Shown piece after piece: positions 35,021-46,440 of a DNA stretch of 64,000 nucleotides. Each line of letters starts with the position of its first letter. The stretch's first letter is position 1. Position numbers and translations under genes: made by a program. Source of the stretch: Planctomycetia bacterium (lineage in GTDB: Bacteria; Planctomycetota; Brocadiia; Brocadiales; Brocadiaceae). Below the pieces are notes generated by a model. It searched no databases and was not told the DNA's origin. It saw only the letters and a program-made list of their open reading frames with translations. The stretch covers positions 248,001 through 312,000 of the forward strand of contig JABTVC010000003.1 in NCBI GenBank assembly GCA_015075005.1, written 5' to 3'.

Positions 35021-36654
35021 TGCAGACGACCTGTAACACGTATAACAGAAATGGCATGTGCTGGTTGATAAACGATATATCGCCGGATCTCCTGAAAGAG
35101 ATGTTCGATGCTCTTCACGAAAATAGAGATTGTGAGGTCGTCCGTAGTGGATATCACAAAAAGATATTACGATATACGCACGATCGGGAATCATTTTATA
35201 TAAAGCGGTATACCGTGAGAAATTGCCGGGAAGGCATCAAATCAATAGTTTCTGTATCAAGGGCACGCAGGGAGTGGAATTGTGCCCATAAACTGCTGGG
35301 GAGACAACTCCTCACTGCCATACCTGTTGCTGTGGGTGAGAATCGACGCTTTGGAATGCTTAAAGATTGTTGCATTATTTCAAAGGCAGTACCAAATAGT
35401 ACAACGGTAAAGGAGTTATTGATTGCATTCCGTCAATCTCCCGCACATGCATTAAAAACAAATACCTTACTCAGCAATCTCATTTCGTACATTAAAATGG
35501 TGCATGATCACGGTATTTTTCACGGAGAGCTCCATGTTGAAAACATACTTACAGACGTCAATAATATTACCTTGTTCTATTTGCTGGACCTTGGCCGTGC
35601 TGTATTTAAAAAGAAACCGTCATTTTCATTAAGGGTTCAGGAACTGGCGCGGCTATTATATTCTATGGCAGACACCTGTACAAACGACGAAATAACGGAA
35701 TTGATACATCGTTATTCAGCGAAAATGTTAGATTCCAAAGATGAAGAAAATTTTACCAGGACCATCTTTGCCCGGATTTACAGGATTAAGCGACGACTCT
35801 GGCAGAGCAGGACAAAAAAATGTTTAAAAACCAATGATGTGTTTAAGGTCACAGCATACGTCAAATACACCATAAACATGCGAAATGAATGGGATATCGG
35901 TACGTTAGCTGCTTTGATTGATAAACACGCCCTCGCGTTAGAGCAGTTCGAAACTATGATAAAAACATCCCCTAAAATATGCATTACGCGTATCCCTGTA
36001 TCGCACGAACGTATCAAAAGTGTATGCATCAAAGAATACCGGTATCCATCCGCATTGAAGCGATGTTTGTATTGCTTTTGTAGCTCTCCTGCACGCAGGG
36101 CATGGCTGGCTGCACATGGTTTGATGGCATTAAATTTTCGAACCCCGAAACCCATTGCGTTATGTGAGGAAAAAGGGTTCTTCAGAACAAAAAAAAGTTT
36201 TGTTATTATGGAAGATATTTCTCATTACCTGACGTGCAATAAATATGTCAGTGAGAATTTTAGCAACCCGCATGACAAAATTGCCTTCAGGAAGAAAAGA
36301 AGGTTTATTTCCTCATTAGCGATGTCTTTTCGACGACTCCATGACTCCGGTATTTACCACGGAGATTTAAAGGCAAATAACATCATGATTATGGAATTAC
36401 CAGACACCTGGGATTTTTTTTATTTGGACCTGGACCGGGTATTTTTTTATAAAAAAATAACAAGAAAAAGATTGATTAAAAATTTGTCTCAATTAAATGC
36501 ATCCATACCTAACTATATAGGGAAAAGAGACCGGTTACGGTTCTATCGAGCGTATACCGGCAGTAAAAATCTTAACGCCGAAAGCAAACACATCGTAAAA
36601 GAAATTATCAAAATGAGCATTCAGCGAAAGCATGTATGGTATCCAGAAAAATAA
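35020..36654 (+). CDS. Tandem WaaP/Kdo-kinase-like protein, first kinase domain degenerate
   Basis: 544 aa holding two lipopolysaccharide-kinase-type (eukaryotic-kinase-fold) domains in one chain. Domain 1 (~40-260): HDHGIFHGELHVENIL at 162-176 in the catalytic-loop position and DLGR at 190-193. The expected catalytic Asp of HGDL is Glu (HGEL). Domain 2 (~320-540): HDSGIYHGDLKANNIMI (HGDLKxxN intact, 447-454) and LDLDR (470-473). WaaP-family enzymes phosphorylate core heptose, and KdkA phosphorylates Kdo. The duplication suggests an active and a pseudo-kinase half, or two acceptors. It is translationally coupled to the GT4 gene upstream, and its 3' end overlaps the radical SAM gene by 19 bp. 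Confidence 0.8.
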   Translation: MQTTCNTYNRNGMCWLINDISPDLLKEMFDALHENRDCEVVRSGYHKKILRYTHDRESFYIKRYTVRNCREGIKSIVSVSRARREWNCAHKLLGRQLLTAIPVAVGENRRFGMLKDCCIISKAVPNSTTVKELLIAFRQSPAHALKTNTLLSNLISYIKMVHDHGIFHGELHVENILTDVNNITLFYLLDLGRAVFKKKPSFSLRVQELARLLYSMADTCTNDEITELIHRYSAKMLDSKDEENFTRTIFARIYRIKRRLWQSRTKKCLKTNDVFKVTAYVKYTINMRNEWDIGTLAALIDKHALALEQFETMIKTSPKICITRIPVSHERIKSVCIKEYRYPSALKRCLYCFCSSPARRAWLAAHGLMALNFRTPKPIALCEEKGFFRTKKSFVIMEDISHYLTCNKYVSENFSNPHDKIAFRKKRRFISSLAMSFRRLHDSGIYHGDLKANNIMIMELPDTWDFFYLDLDRVFFYKKITRKRLIKNLSQLNASIPNYIGKRDRLRFYRAYTGSKNLNAESKHIVKEIIKMSIQRKHVWYPEK

Positions 36655-37418
36655 GGTATTTCCTGAAAAAGTTTGTCCGAAAATTCCTAAAGGCCTATCA
36701 AAAACGGGTACTGCCCGGTATATTTACTTCTACAAATATTGAATTATACGGGTATTGCAACAGGAGGTGTTATTTTTGTTTCAACAGTAACCGCTTTCCT
36801 GCAAGGGATGCCGGTATCATGGATGAAGGCCTCTGGAAAAAAATAATTGATGAACTGTCGGCTATTCAATACACAGGCAGGATTTCACCGTATTTTTATG
36901 GTGAACCTTTACTCGATAAAAGAATTGCCGGACTCGTTCTTTATGCAAGGGGAAAATGCCCCTATTCACGTATCCTTATAAGTTCCAACGGAGATATGCT
37001 GACGGAAGAATTGCTGGTAAAACTCATAGAAAATGGTATGGATGAAATGCTTTTAACAAATTATGACGATTTTGAGAAAGAACAGATCGTAAACCTGTAT
37101 AAGAAATATCCACGCTTTATTCAGTATAGAAATTATAAAGAAATTGATTTAAAAAACAGAGCCGGTTCTCTATTCGAAAAAAGTACAGACAAGATTAACC
37201 AACCTTGCTTAAAACCGTCCAAACAATTAGTTATTAATTGGAAAGGAAACGTATTGTTGTGTTGTAATGATTATTATGAACACTATATTTTTGGCAATGT
37301 GAATAATACATCGGTTAGAGAGATTTGGAAAGATAATGATTTCAGAAAATACAGGGAAATTTTATCTCAATCGGGCGGAAGAAGACAAATCGATATATGC
37401 AAAAAATGTGATATGTAA
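36636..37418 (+). CDS. Radical SAM/SPASM protein in polysaccharide cluster
   Basis: 260 aa. Radical SAM motif C-x3-C-x2-C in YGYCNRRCYFCFNSN (near residue 44), GEP-type SAM-binding turn in SPYFYGEPLLDK, and a C-terminal SPASM-like segment (PSKQLVINWKGNVLLCCNDY, FGNVNNTSVREIWKDNDFRK, CKKCDM) with four to five cysteines for an auxiliary cluster. The N-terminus is basic and amphipathic (IRYFLKKFVRKFLKAYQKR), perhaps for membrane contact. Such enzymes occur in O-antigen clusters with no assigned substrate. Start ATG 36636 overlaps the kinase gene. It is 1 bp apart from the next gene. Confidence 0.82.
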   Translation: MVSRKIRYFLKKFVRKFLKAYQKRVLPGIFTSTNIELYGYCNRRCYFCFNSNRFPARDAGIMDEGLWKKIIDELSAIQYTGRISPYFYGEPLLDKRIAGLVLYARGKCPYSRILISSNGDMLTEELLVKLIENGMDEMLLTNYDDFEKEQIVNLYKKYPRFIQYRNYKEIDLKNRAGSLFEKSTDKINQPCLKPSKQLVINWKGNVLLCCNDYYEHYIFGNVNNTSVREIWKDNDFRKYREILSQSGGRRQIDICKKCDM

Positions 37419-37419
37419 A

Positions 37420-38409
37420 ATGAAAAGGATTTATTTTCTCATACAAGAATGGGATCATCCGGCAAGCAGATATAGGGTACTACAATATATTCCGTATCTC
37501 AAAGAATCACACATCGAGGCAAAGGCCGCACTCTTCCCTGACTCTTTCATCACGTGGATGAAACTATTTTCAGAGCTTAAAGATTACCACCTGGTGTTTG
37601 TTCAAAAGAAGCGGCTATGGCATTGGCAACTCTGGTATCTTAAGCGGAAACAGATCCCGATTATCTATGACTTCGATGATGCTGTTATGTTTAAAAGTCC
37701 TGTGGATGCCGGTGGCAGGTCTTTTAAAAGACAAAGGACGTTTGCCAGAATGGTACGGTACAGTAATCAGGTTATTGCCGGGAATCAGTACCTGAAATCA
37801 CAAGCATTACCGTATAATAAGAATATAACCATTATACCTACGGCGATCGATACGAGTCGATATACCCTAAAGGATTATCGCAGAAGCAAAGGCCGTGTTA
37901 CGATTGGATGGATAGGAAGCAGGTCTTCGCTCCCATTCTTAAAAGAGCTAACCCCAGTCTTTGATCAATTATCAAGCCAATATAACTTTCTGGAGCTAAA
38001 GATTATCTGTAACGATTTTTTTGAGTGCACGAAGATGCCGGTTATAAAAAAAAGATGGGCACTTGAGGATGAAAATTCTGATTTGCAGGATATCGACATC
38101 GGTCTGGCGCCTTTACCTAATCATGAATGGACTCAAGGCAAATGTGCAACAAAGTTATTACAATATCTCTCTGTAGGAATTCCTGTTGTTTGTTCTCCTG
38201 TGGGTGTGCACAATGAGATCATAAAAGAAGGGATAAGTGGCTTTTTTGCAGCATCTTTACAGGAATGGGCAGAAAAGATAACCACCCTTATATGTGATAG
38301 AGAGCTTCGGGAATACATGGGATTAGAAGGCAGAAAGACGGTGTACGCGTCTTATTCGTTGAAGGCCAATACCCCAACATTTATTAACATCATCAAAGGA
38401 ATTTCATAG
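37420..38409 (+). CDS. Glycosyltransferase (GT4-like)
   Basis: 329 aa from ATG 37420 (MKRIYFLIQEWDHPASRYRV). A longer frame upstream only overlaps the radical SAM gene. The domain order fits GT-B: PASRYRVLQYIPYLKES, IPIIYDFDDAVMF, then VTIGWIGSRSSLPFLKEL, LQDIDIGLAPLPNHEWTQGK, CATKLLQYLSVGIPVVCSPV. The DIGLAPL...K..QY..G.PVV pattern is that of GT1/GT4 donor-binding domains. Acceptor and sugar unknown. Tightly packed in the cluster: 1 bp before the next gene. Confidence 0.82.
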   Translation: MKRIYFLIQEWDHPASRYRVLQYIPYLKESHIEAKAALFPDSFITWMKLFSELKDYHLVFVQKKRLWHWQLWYLKRKQIPIIYDFDDAVMFKSPVDAGGRSFKRQRTFARMVRYSNQVIAGNQYLKSQALPYNKNITIIPTAIDTSRYTLKDYRRSKGRVTIGWIGSRSSLPFLKELTPVFDQLSSQYNFLELKIICNDFFECTKMPVIKKRWALEDENSDLQDIDIGLAPLPNHEWTQGKCATKLLQYLSVGIPVVCSPVGVHNEIIKEGISGFFAASLQEWAEKITTLICDRELREYMGLEGRKTVYASYSLKANTPTFINIIKGIS

Positions 38410-38410
38410 C

Positions 38411-39295
38411 ATGACGGATACCACACCTCTCGTAAGTGTTATATTACCTACCTATAACTGTGCCAATTTTTTGCCGGCATCTATTGGATCGATCTTATCC
38501 CAGACATACCATTCCTATGAGATTATCGTAATAGATGATGGATCGACAGACAATACAAAAGAAGTTTTAGTGCCATTTATACAAAGGATAACGTACATAA
38601 ATCTTGAACAAAACAAAGGACTCCCTGCCGCAAGAAATGTTGGTATTCGTTCAGCACAAGGTAAGTATATTGCTTTTATTGATGCGGATGATCTTTGGAT
38701 GCCGGAAAAATTACAAACTGATATTGAATATTTCGGGAAATACCCGGATGCCGGCATGGTATATTCACTGCATACGAACATCGATGCAGAAGGATGCGTG
38801 CTTGACGGGGCACTGAAGAAACGATTGCCTGCTGGCAACATCTTTAACCAATTGTTTTCGGAACAAAATTTTATCATTGCCTCATCAGTAATCGTACGAA
38901 AGGAAGTATTTGAAACAACGGGTTTATTTGATGAACAACTTTTCAATTGCCAGGACTGGGATATGTGGTTACGGATTGCCTTTTATTTCAAAGTCGCAGG
39001 GATTAACAAGCCGCTCGTCAAATACCGGCATAATCCACATTCCCTCAGCAAGAACAGAGACAGCGTTTTGAAATATCAAAAGCTCGTTATTGATAAAACA
39101 TATAATACGTTTAAAGCCAAAGGAAATGGCTTGTGTGAGAAGGCCTATAAAAAGCGGCTGGCTTCACACTACGCAAAGGCTGGCCGGTATTATTTAAAAA
39201 TCGGGGACAAAAGTCTGGCAAATGAAAATTTTCTCCTGTCTTTAAAATATAATTCGCTCAATTTTAGAACTATACGATATTATTTTAGATGTTAG
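38411..39295 (+). CDS. Glycosyltransferase family 2
   Basis: 294 aa, GT-A fold of family 2: VSVILPTYNCANFLPASIGS, IIVIDDGSTDNTKEVL (UDP-binding DDGS), GLPAARNVGIRSAQGKYIAF, IDADD (DxD metal site), then WDMWLRIAFYFKVAGINKPL acceptor region. The C-terminus (~230-294) is basic and helical, without membrane segments. It starts at ATG 38411 immediately after the previous stop. Likely transfers one sugar residue in O-antigen or core assembly. Confidence 0.9.
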   Translation: MTDTTPLVSVILPTYNCANFLPASIGSILSQTYHSYEIIVIDDGSTDNTKEVLVPFIQRITYINLEQNKGLPAARNVGIRSAQGKYIAFIDADDLWMPEKLQTDIEYFGKYPDAGMVYSLHTNIDAEGCVLDGALKKRLPAGNIFNQLFSEQNFIIASSVIVRKEVFETTGLFDEQLFNCQDWDMWLRIAFYFKVAGINKPLVKYRHNPHSLSKNRDSVLKYQKLVIDKTYNTFKAKGNGLCEKAYKKRLASHYAKAGRYYLKIGDKSLANENFLLSLKYNSLNFRTIRYYFRC

Positions 39296-39305
39296 TGAAT
39301 TTTAC

Positions 39306-40280
39306 ATGATCGATGTGAACTTTATTATAATAAACTGGAATACCAGGCAATTATTATTAGACTGCATAAAGTCCATTTATACAACCGTTCCTGGTCTTAG
39401 GTATCTGATACAGGTAGTCGATAACGGTTCCCATGATGATAGTGTCAAGGCTGTACTTGAGCAATTCCCGCAGGTTTCAGTCATAGAAAACCAAGAGAAT
39501 AGGGGATTTGCGGCTGCCGTGAATCAGGCTTTAAGAGAAAACGCGGCAATATACAGCGTGTTACTGAATACCGATACCCTCCTGCATAAAGATGCCATAC
39601 AGGTCATGCATGCCTTTATGGAACAGCATAATGACGTGGGAATTGTCGGTGCGCAACTTCAAAAGCCAGATGGCACAAGGCAGCATAGTTATGATAATTA
39701 TCCCACCCTTGCAACGGAGCTTTTTAATAAAAGTTTATTGCGTTGGCTCCTTCCCGCCCGCTACCCAAGTAAAAAACAGGCAATAACACACCCTATGGAA
39801 GTTGAATCCGTTATTGGTGCATGCCTGATGGTCCGAACTGATGCGGTAAAACACGTTGGGAAGTTAGACGAAGATTACTTTTTTTTTCTCGAGGAAACCG
39901 ATTGGTGTTATCGTATGCAGAAGGCTGGTTGGAAGGTGTATCATCTGCCGGATGCATGGGTCACTCACCTGGGTGGACAGAGTAAGAAGAAGTCGCCTTG
40001 GCAATCGCAGATAGAGTATTGCCGTTCGTTGTATATCTTTTTTAAAAAAAACAGGTCTCCCTTTTCATATACCATAATCAGAATAGTATATGTGGTGAAG
40101 ATTATGGTAAATTTAGCAGCGAACCTTATAAGTAATTTATCCGTATTATTTCTCAATAAGAAACTACGGTATCGGCTATCAACATACTTCAGGCTCTTTT
40201 TGTGGCATTTTTTATTATGCCCCGACTGGATGGGTCTAAAACCAGGAAAAAATAAGAGACGGGAGAACTACTCCCGATAA
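39306..40280 (+). CDS. Glycosyltransferase family 2 (rhamnosyltransferase-like)
   Basis: 324 aa. Family-2 motifs: VNFIIINWNTRQLLLDCIKS, QVVDNGSHDDSVKAVLEQFP, ENRGFAAAVNQALREN, SVLLNTDTLLHKDAI (DxD-like TDT), VESVIGACLMVRTDAVKHVG, FFFLEETDWCYRMQKAGWKV and WVTHLGGQS. This set (NWN...DNGS...GFAAAxN...EETDWCxR) is typical of RfbN-like rhamnosyltransferases. With rmlA and rmlC at 60.5-61.9 kb, dTDP-rhamnose may be the donor, but that is inference. 10 bp downstream of the preceding gene. Confidence 0.88.
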   Translation: MIDVNFIIINWNTRQLLLDCIKSIYTTVPGLRYLIQVVDNGSHDDSVKAVLEQFPQVSVIENQENRGFAAAVNQALRENAAIYSVLLNTDTLLHKDAIQVMHAFMEQHNDVGIVGAQLQKPDGTRQHSYDNYPTLATELFNKSLLRWLLPARYPSKKQAITHPMEVESVIGACLMVRTDAVKHVGKLDEDYFFFLEETDWCYRMQKAGWKVYHLPDAWVTHLGGQSKKKSPWQSQIEYCRSLYIFFKKNRSPFSYTIIRIVYVVKIMVNLAANLISNLSVLFLNKKLRYRLSTYFRLFLWHFLLCPDWMGLKPGKNKRRENYSR

Positions 40281-40286
40281 TTTATT

Positions 40287-41606
40287 ATGCAGAAACATAG
40301 TACGCCTCGCACAAGTCTCATCTCAGAATGCGCAGGTATTGCCTATTTTTTTATACTCTCTTTTTTCCCATTTGACGCAAATATCATCAAACTCCTCTGC
40401 CTCCTGACCATTATCGGGTGTTGGGTTACAAAGATGCTATCCGAAAAAAAGGTACTGTTCGTTAAGACGCCACTCACTATTCCCATTTTTTCATTCTTTT
40501 TGTGTTCATTGATTGCTTCACTTCATTCGGCGCTAATCCAAGATAGCCTTGGAGCGATAGTGAAAGACTATCTCGCATATTTTACGATCTTTTTTTGCAT
40601 GGTGAATACTATTCAGGGTCAGGAACAAATAAGGCGCATCGTAAAGGCCATGCTCATTACGTGTGGTCTCGTATGTGCATACGGGTTGTATGGATATTAC
40701 ACGGGAATAGCGATCCGCGATGAAAGGCTTGTGGCCACCTTTGAATATCATGCCCGTATCGCAAAATATATATCGTTATTCTTACCCATCGCGGTATGTT
40801 TGCTTTTCCATTACAAAACGTATTAACCCGTCTGTACCTGACTATCCTCATTATCGTGTGCAGTTTTCCCTAATCCTAACCATGAACAGGACAAGCTGGG
40901 TGGCCATGTTCGTTACGATGCTTTTATCGGTTTTGCTGCTCAAAAGAAGTTGTTACTCTGTATCATTGTCAGTGTGTGTGCTTTAATTGTTTTCATTTTA
41001 CCTGCTAAATTTATTACCCATGCGCAAAACCATCACACAGGTTAACAAATTTCTTGATTCTCATAAAACAATATCCTTGGAGACCGGATATTGTGCTGGA
41101 AGGCATCGATAGCCATAATTCAGGATCATCCGTGGTTTGGCATAGGACCTGGCAAAAAGAATTTCCGAAGCGTCTATCAGCAATACGCAGAAACGATAAG
41201 GCATAAAGAAAGACAACTGAAAAAAGAGAATACCAATGAGCTGCCCGAACAAACAAAAGGCAAAAAAAAGAGGCGATTAAAGGATATTGAAAAACTATCC
41301 CACGCACACAATATCTTTTTGCACATATGGGCAGAAGCGGGCACTGTGGGATTATTGACTTTCCTGTGGCTATTTATAACCATATTTTACGCGTCAATAA
41401 AGGCGTGGCGGCTATCAAAAGCCGGATACGAAAAGGCGTTTTTGATGGGTATTGTAGCAAGCCTTATTTCCATCTTCTCACACGGATTGACGGATAGCTT
41501 CTGGAAAAAACCCGAAGCATTATTTCTTTGGTATATCATTGGGATAGGATTCGTTGTTATTCACAACACATCAAAAGTGCAAAAAGATGAATTCGTGCGA
41601 ACATGA
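40287..41606 (+). CDS. O-antigen ligase/polymerase (Wzy/WaaL family), frame broken several times
   Basis: The first frame (40287-40826) covers about five membrane segments, starting MQKHSTPRTSLISECAGIAY. Family similarity then continues in a second frame (LTRLYLTILIIVCSF), a third (SLILTMNRTSWVAMFVTMLL) and finally the frame ending at 41606 (LCWKASIAIIQDHPWFGIGP, SHAHNIFLHIWAEAGTVGLL, HGLTDSFWKKPEA). HPWFGIGPG and HAHNxxLxxWAExG are the O-antigen ligase signatures. At least three single-base shifts (near 40818, 40870 and between 40985 and 41090) are needed to join them. The 4-bp overlap with the next gene is intact, which suggests either recent decay or sequencing error. Role: joining or polymerising O-polysaccharide. 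Confidence 0.75.
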
Positions 41607-42418
41607 AGGTATCCATTATCCTGATAAATTACAATTCCTCTGCCCTGCTCCGGCAATGCTTGAGATCTGTTTACGAGCAAACAAAGGAAATTTCCTTCGA
41701 GATCATTGTAGTTGATAATGCCTCTTCTGACAACAGCAGGCAGATTGTTCGTTCAGAGTTTCCCGGGGTACAACTTATCGGAAGTACTGAAAATCTTGGC
41801 TTCAGCCGGGGAAACAATCGTGGCACAAGCATGGCAAAAGGCACGTATCTTTTGTTTCTCAATACCGATACGATTCTTTTTGAGAATTCGGTCAAGGTGC
41901 TGGCTGATTTTCTTGATAAACATCCGAAGGTTGGCGCAGTTGGCCCCAAGATTCTTTTTGATGACCGATGTTTTCAACTTTCATCAGGACGGCTTCCCAA
42001 TCTTTTCAGAGAATTTGCTGATAAAATCGTACATGCCCTTGTCCGGAAATGGCGTAAGGTTATGTGCCCTTTTCTGGAGCGTTGGCATAACGCAACGAAA
42101 GCGGTTGGCTGGTTAACAGGCGCGTGCCTGCTGGTCCGCCAAAAGGCATTTTTACAGGTCAATGGCTTCGATGAAAACCTATTTATGTACTTCGAAGATA
42201 AAGACCTCTGCAAACGGATCAACGCATCTGGATGGCAAATCATGTACTATCCAGTCACCTCTATCATCCACTTACTCGCGGGAAGCTCCGGTTCTGTGGA
42301 TAAACAAAGGATCAACGGACTTTATCGCACCAGTCAGCTCTACTATTATCATAAGCACCTGGGAAGGCTGCAGTCTGCAATAGTCCGATTGTATCTCCGC
42401 GCAACGGGAAACCTATGA
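41603..42418 (+). CDS. Glycosyltransferase family 2
   Basis: 271 aa, GT-A: VSIILINYNSSALLRQCLRS, FEIIVVDNASSDNSRQIVRS, TENLGFSRGNNRG, LFLNTDTILFENSVK, AVGWLTGACLLVRQKAFLQV, FDENLFMYFEDKDLCKRINA. The same subtype as the gene at 39306, so the two probably arose by duplication. Start ATG overlaps the preceding stop (ATGA at 41603-41606), and its own stop overlaps the next start by 4 bp. Confidence 0.9.
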   Translation: MKVSIILINYNSSALLRQCLRSVYEQTKEISFEIIVVDNASSDNSRQIVRSEFPGVQLIGSTENLGFSRGNNRGTSMAKGTYLLFLNTDTILFENSVKVLADFLDKHPKVGAVGPKILFDDRCFQLSSGRLPNLFREFADKIVHALVRKWRKVMCPFLERWHNATKAVGWLTGACLLVRQKAFLQVNGFDENLFMYFEDKDLCKRINASGWQIMYYPVTSIIHLLAGSSGSVDKQRINGLYRTSQLYYYHKHLGRLQSAIVRLYLRATGNL

Positions 42419-43584
42419 TGCCTACAAAGAAAATCCGCGTTTTGGAAATGATTGATGATGCAAGTATTGGTGGAGGTCAGGTTCATGTGTTGATGCTTGC
42501 AAAGTATCTTGACCGCGAGAAATTTGAAGTCAGTATTGCGTGCAATGGCCAGGGTTTTCTGGTAGATGAAGCCCGCAAGCTGGGCATCGATACCATTTCT
42601 GTCTCCCTGGAGAATCGCGTCACATTAAAATCCTTTCGTGAAGTTACGCGGATATTCCGCCGGGGGAATTTTGATATCCTCCATACCCATGGGGGTACGG
42701 CCGGTTTTTGGGGAAGAATATGTACCCTTGTCGCAGGCAGGCCCATCGTTCGTATCCATAGTTATCATGGCATGCATTATCTGAGCAAAAACTACGCATT
42801 TCCCCGACATTTGCGCATGATAGACCAACTTCTTCTCTGCTTAACCGACAAAGTCATTTGCGTCTGCGCATCCGATTACAAAAAAGGATTAGGAGCAGGC
42901 ATAGTAAAGAAAGGGAAGGGCGTCATAATACAAAATGGAATTGAGATAGAAAAATTCCAGCATTTTAAACGGAGGAAATCTCTCCGGGCAGAATACGGAC
43001 TTGACGAATCGGCCATAGTATTTGGAAATGTAGGACGTCTTCACGTTCAAAAGGGACACCGTTATCTCCTTGAGGCATTTCAGGCAGTAAAAGGCAAATA
43101 TCCTAACGTGCATGTATGGATTATCGGAGAAGGAGAGCTTCTTCCTGAATTAATAAAGCTTGCGCATGACCTGGGAATTCACGGCTCTGTACAGTTTCTA
43201 GGGGCAAGAACAGATATTCCCGATATATTGTCTGCTATCGATATCTTTGTGTTGCCGTCTTTATGGGAGGGACAGCCCATTTCAATTATGGAAGCGGGCG
43301 CTGCTGGAAAACCTGTGATAGCCACAAATGTTGATGGCATTGCTGACATTTTAACTGACGGGGAAAATACACTCTTCGTACCCGCAAAAGACCTGAATTC
43401 CCTCGCGGCTGCCATGATGAGAATGATCGAAGATTCAGAATTACGTAACCATCTTTCAGCCTCTATTAAGGCAACAGTATCCGACGGCTTTACTGTTGAA
43501 AAGATGGCGAAGAAAATGGGAGACCTTTATCATGAAATAGTATTCGGCTCATCGGGAAAGAGTGTGGGTAAAAATGAGCCATAA
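42415..43584 (+). CDS. Glycosyltransferase family 4
   Basis: 389 aa, GT-B. N-terminal motif VLEMIDDASIGGGQVHVLML (GGG loop), ILHTHGGTAGFWGRI. C-terminal donor domain: VFGNVGRLHVQKGHRYLLEA, VWIIGEGELLPELIKLAHDL, VQFLGARTDIPDILSAIDIF, VLPSLWEGQPISIMEAGAAG-KPVIA (E-x7-E). This arrangement is common in capsular and O-antigen sugar transferases. Last intact gene of the cluster. Followed by a transposase remnant and REP-like repeats that mark the boundary. Confidence 0.9.
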   Translation: MMPTKKIRVLEMIDDASIGGGQVHVLMLAKYLDREKFEVSIACNGQGFLVDEARKLGIDTISVSLENRVTLKSFREVTRIFRRGNFDILHTHGGTAGFWGRICTLVAGRPIVRIHSYHGMHYLSKNYAFPRHLRMIDQLLLCLTDKVICVCASDYKKGLGAGIVKKGKGVIIQNGIEIEKFQHFKRRKSLRAEYGLDESAIVFGNVGRLHVQKGHRYLLEAFQAVKGKYPNVHVWIIGEGELLPELIKLAHDLGIHGSVQFLGARTDIPDILSAIDIFVLPSLWEGQPISIMEAGAAGKPVIATNVDGIADILTDGENTLFVPAKDLNSLAAAMMRMIEDSELRNHLSASIKATVSDGFTVEKMAKKMGDLYHEIVFGSSGKSVGKNEP

Positions 43585-43649
43585 ATTGCCCGTAGAGTAG
43601 CATAAAATAAGGGAAAAAACAGTATTCTGGGGGACGGAAGTGTCGGGCA

Positions 43650-43811
43650 ATGGCGGTAAGGGATGTGGCGAAGGAGTTGAAGCCGGGCTGGGATACTGCG
43701 AAGGCATTGAACAAGAAGTATATGGAGAAGCAGCTTCGTCGGGATCCTGTTGCACCGGTGCACCCTGTTAGTTTTTTGAAAAATTCATGGAAAACACAAA
43801 AAACAATGTAA
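43650..43811 (+). pseudogene. ISL3-family transposase remnant
   Basis: A 53-codon frame (MAVRDVAKELKPGWDTAKAL then NKKYMEKQLRRDP) resembles the helix-turn-helix linker of ISL3-family transposases (V-DVAKEL-x-W-TVK-L-KxY-x-QLRR). Upstream in the same frame GGRKCRA could be the end of the preceding zinc-ribbon segment. The catalytic DDE domain is absent. The sequence turns into AT-rich DNA and ends in a REP-like repeat. A dead scar between the polysaccharide cluster and pyrG. Confidence 0.6.
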
Positions 43812-43964
43812 CCCCGTTAGGGGCGGTCTGTTTGTAGCACAATAAAATTCAATAGGGTAAATACGGCCTGTATACGACTGGCAGGGAGACAGGTCGCTCT
43901 GACGGAGCTAATATGTGTCATGGTTCCTATCTTACTATTAAAACAGGTTGCTCCTACGGAGCTT
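43809..43964. repeat. REP-like palindromic units (three)
   Basis: Units at 43809-43837 (TAACCCCGTTAGGGGCGGTC then TGTTTGTAG), 43887-43910 (ACAGGTCGCTCTGACGGAGC) and 43940-43964 (AACAGGTTGCTCCTACGGAG) correspond to the arms at 8943-9140: the hairpin CCCC-gtta-GGGG with CGG(C/T)CTGTTTGTAG, and AACAGGT(C/T)GCTC-hairpin. They are less regular than the first cluster. They follow an ISL3 remnant and lie beyond the 3' end of pyrG. Confidence 0.65.
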
Positions 43965-44030
43965 ATCGGTAATACGTTTTTCAAAGACTACAGTGTTACA
44001 AAAAATCGGGAATACGCCCGTTTTCCCCAC

Positions 44031-46380
<2,350 letters not shown>

Positions 46381-46440
46381 CCAACCTTGAATTTTTCTTT
46401 GTGTCCTTTGCGTCTTTGGGGTAAATCATTACGTAATCAA

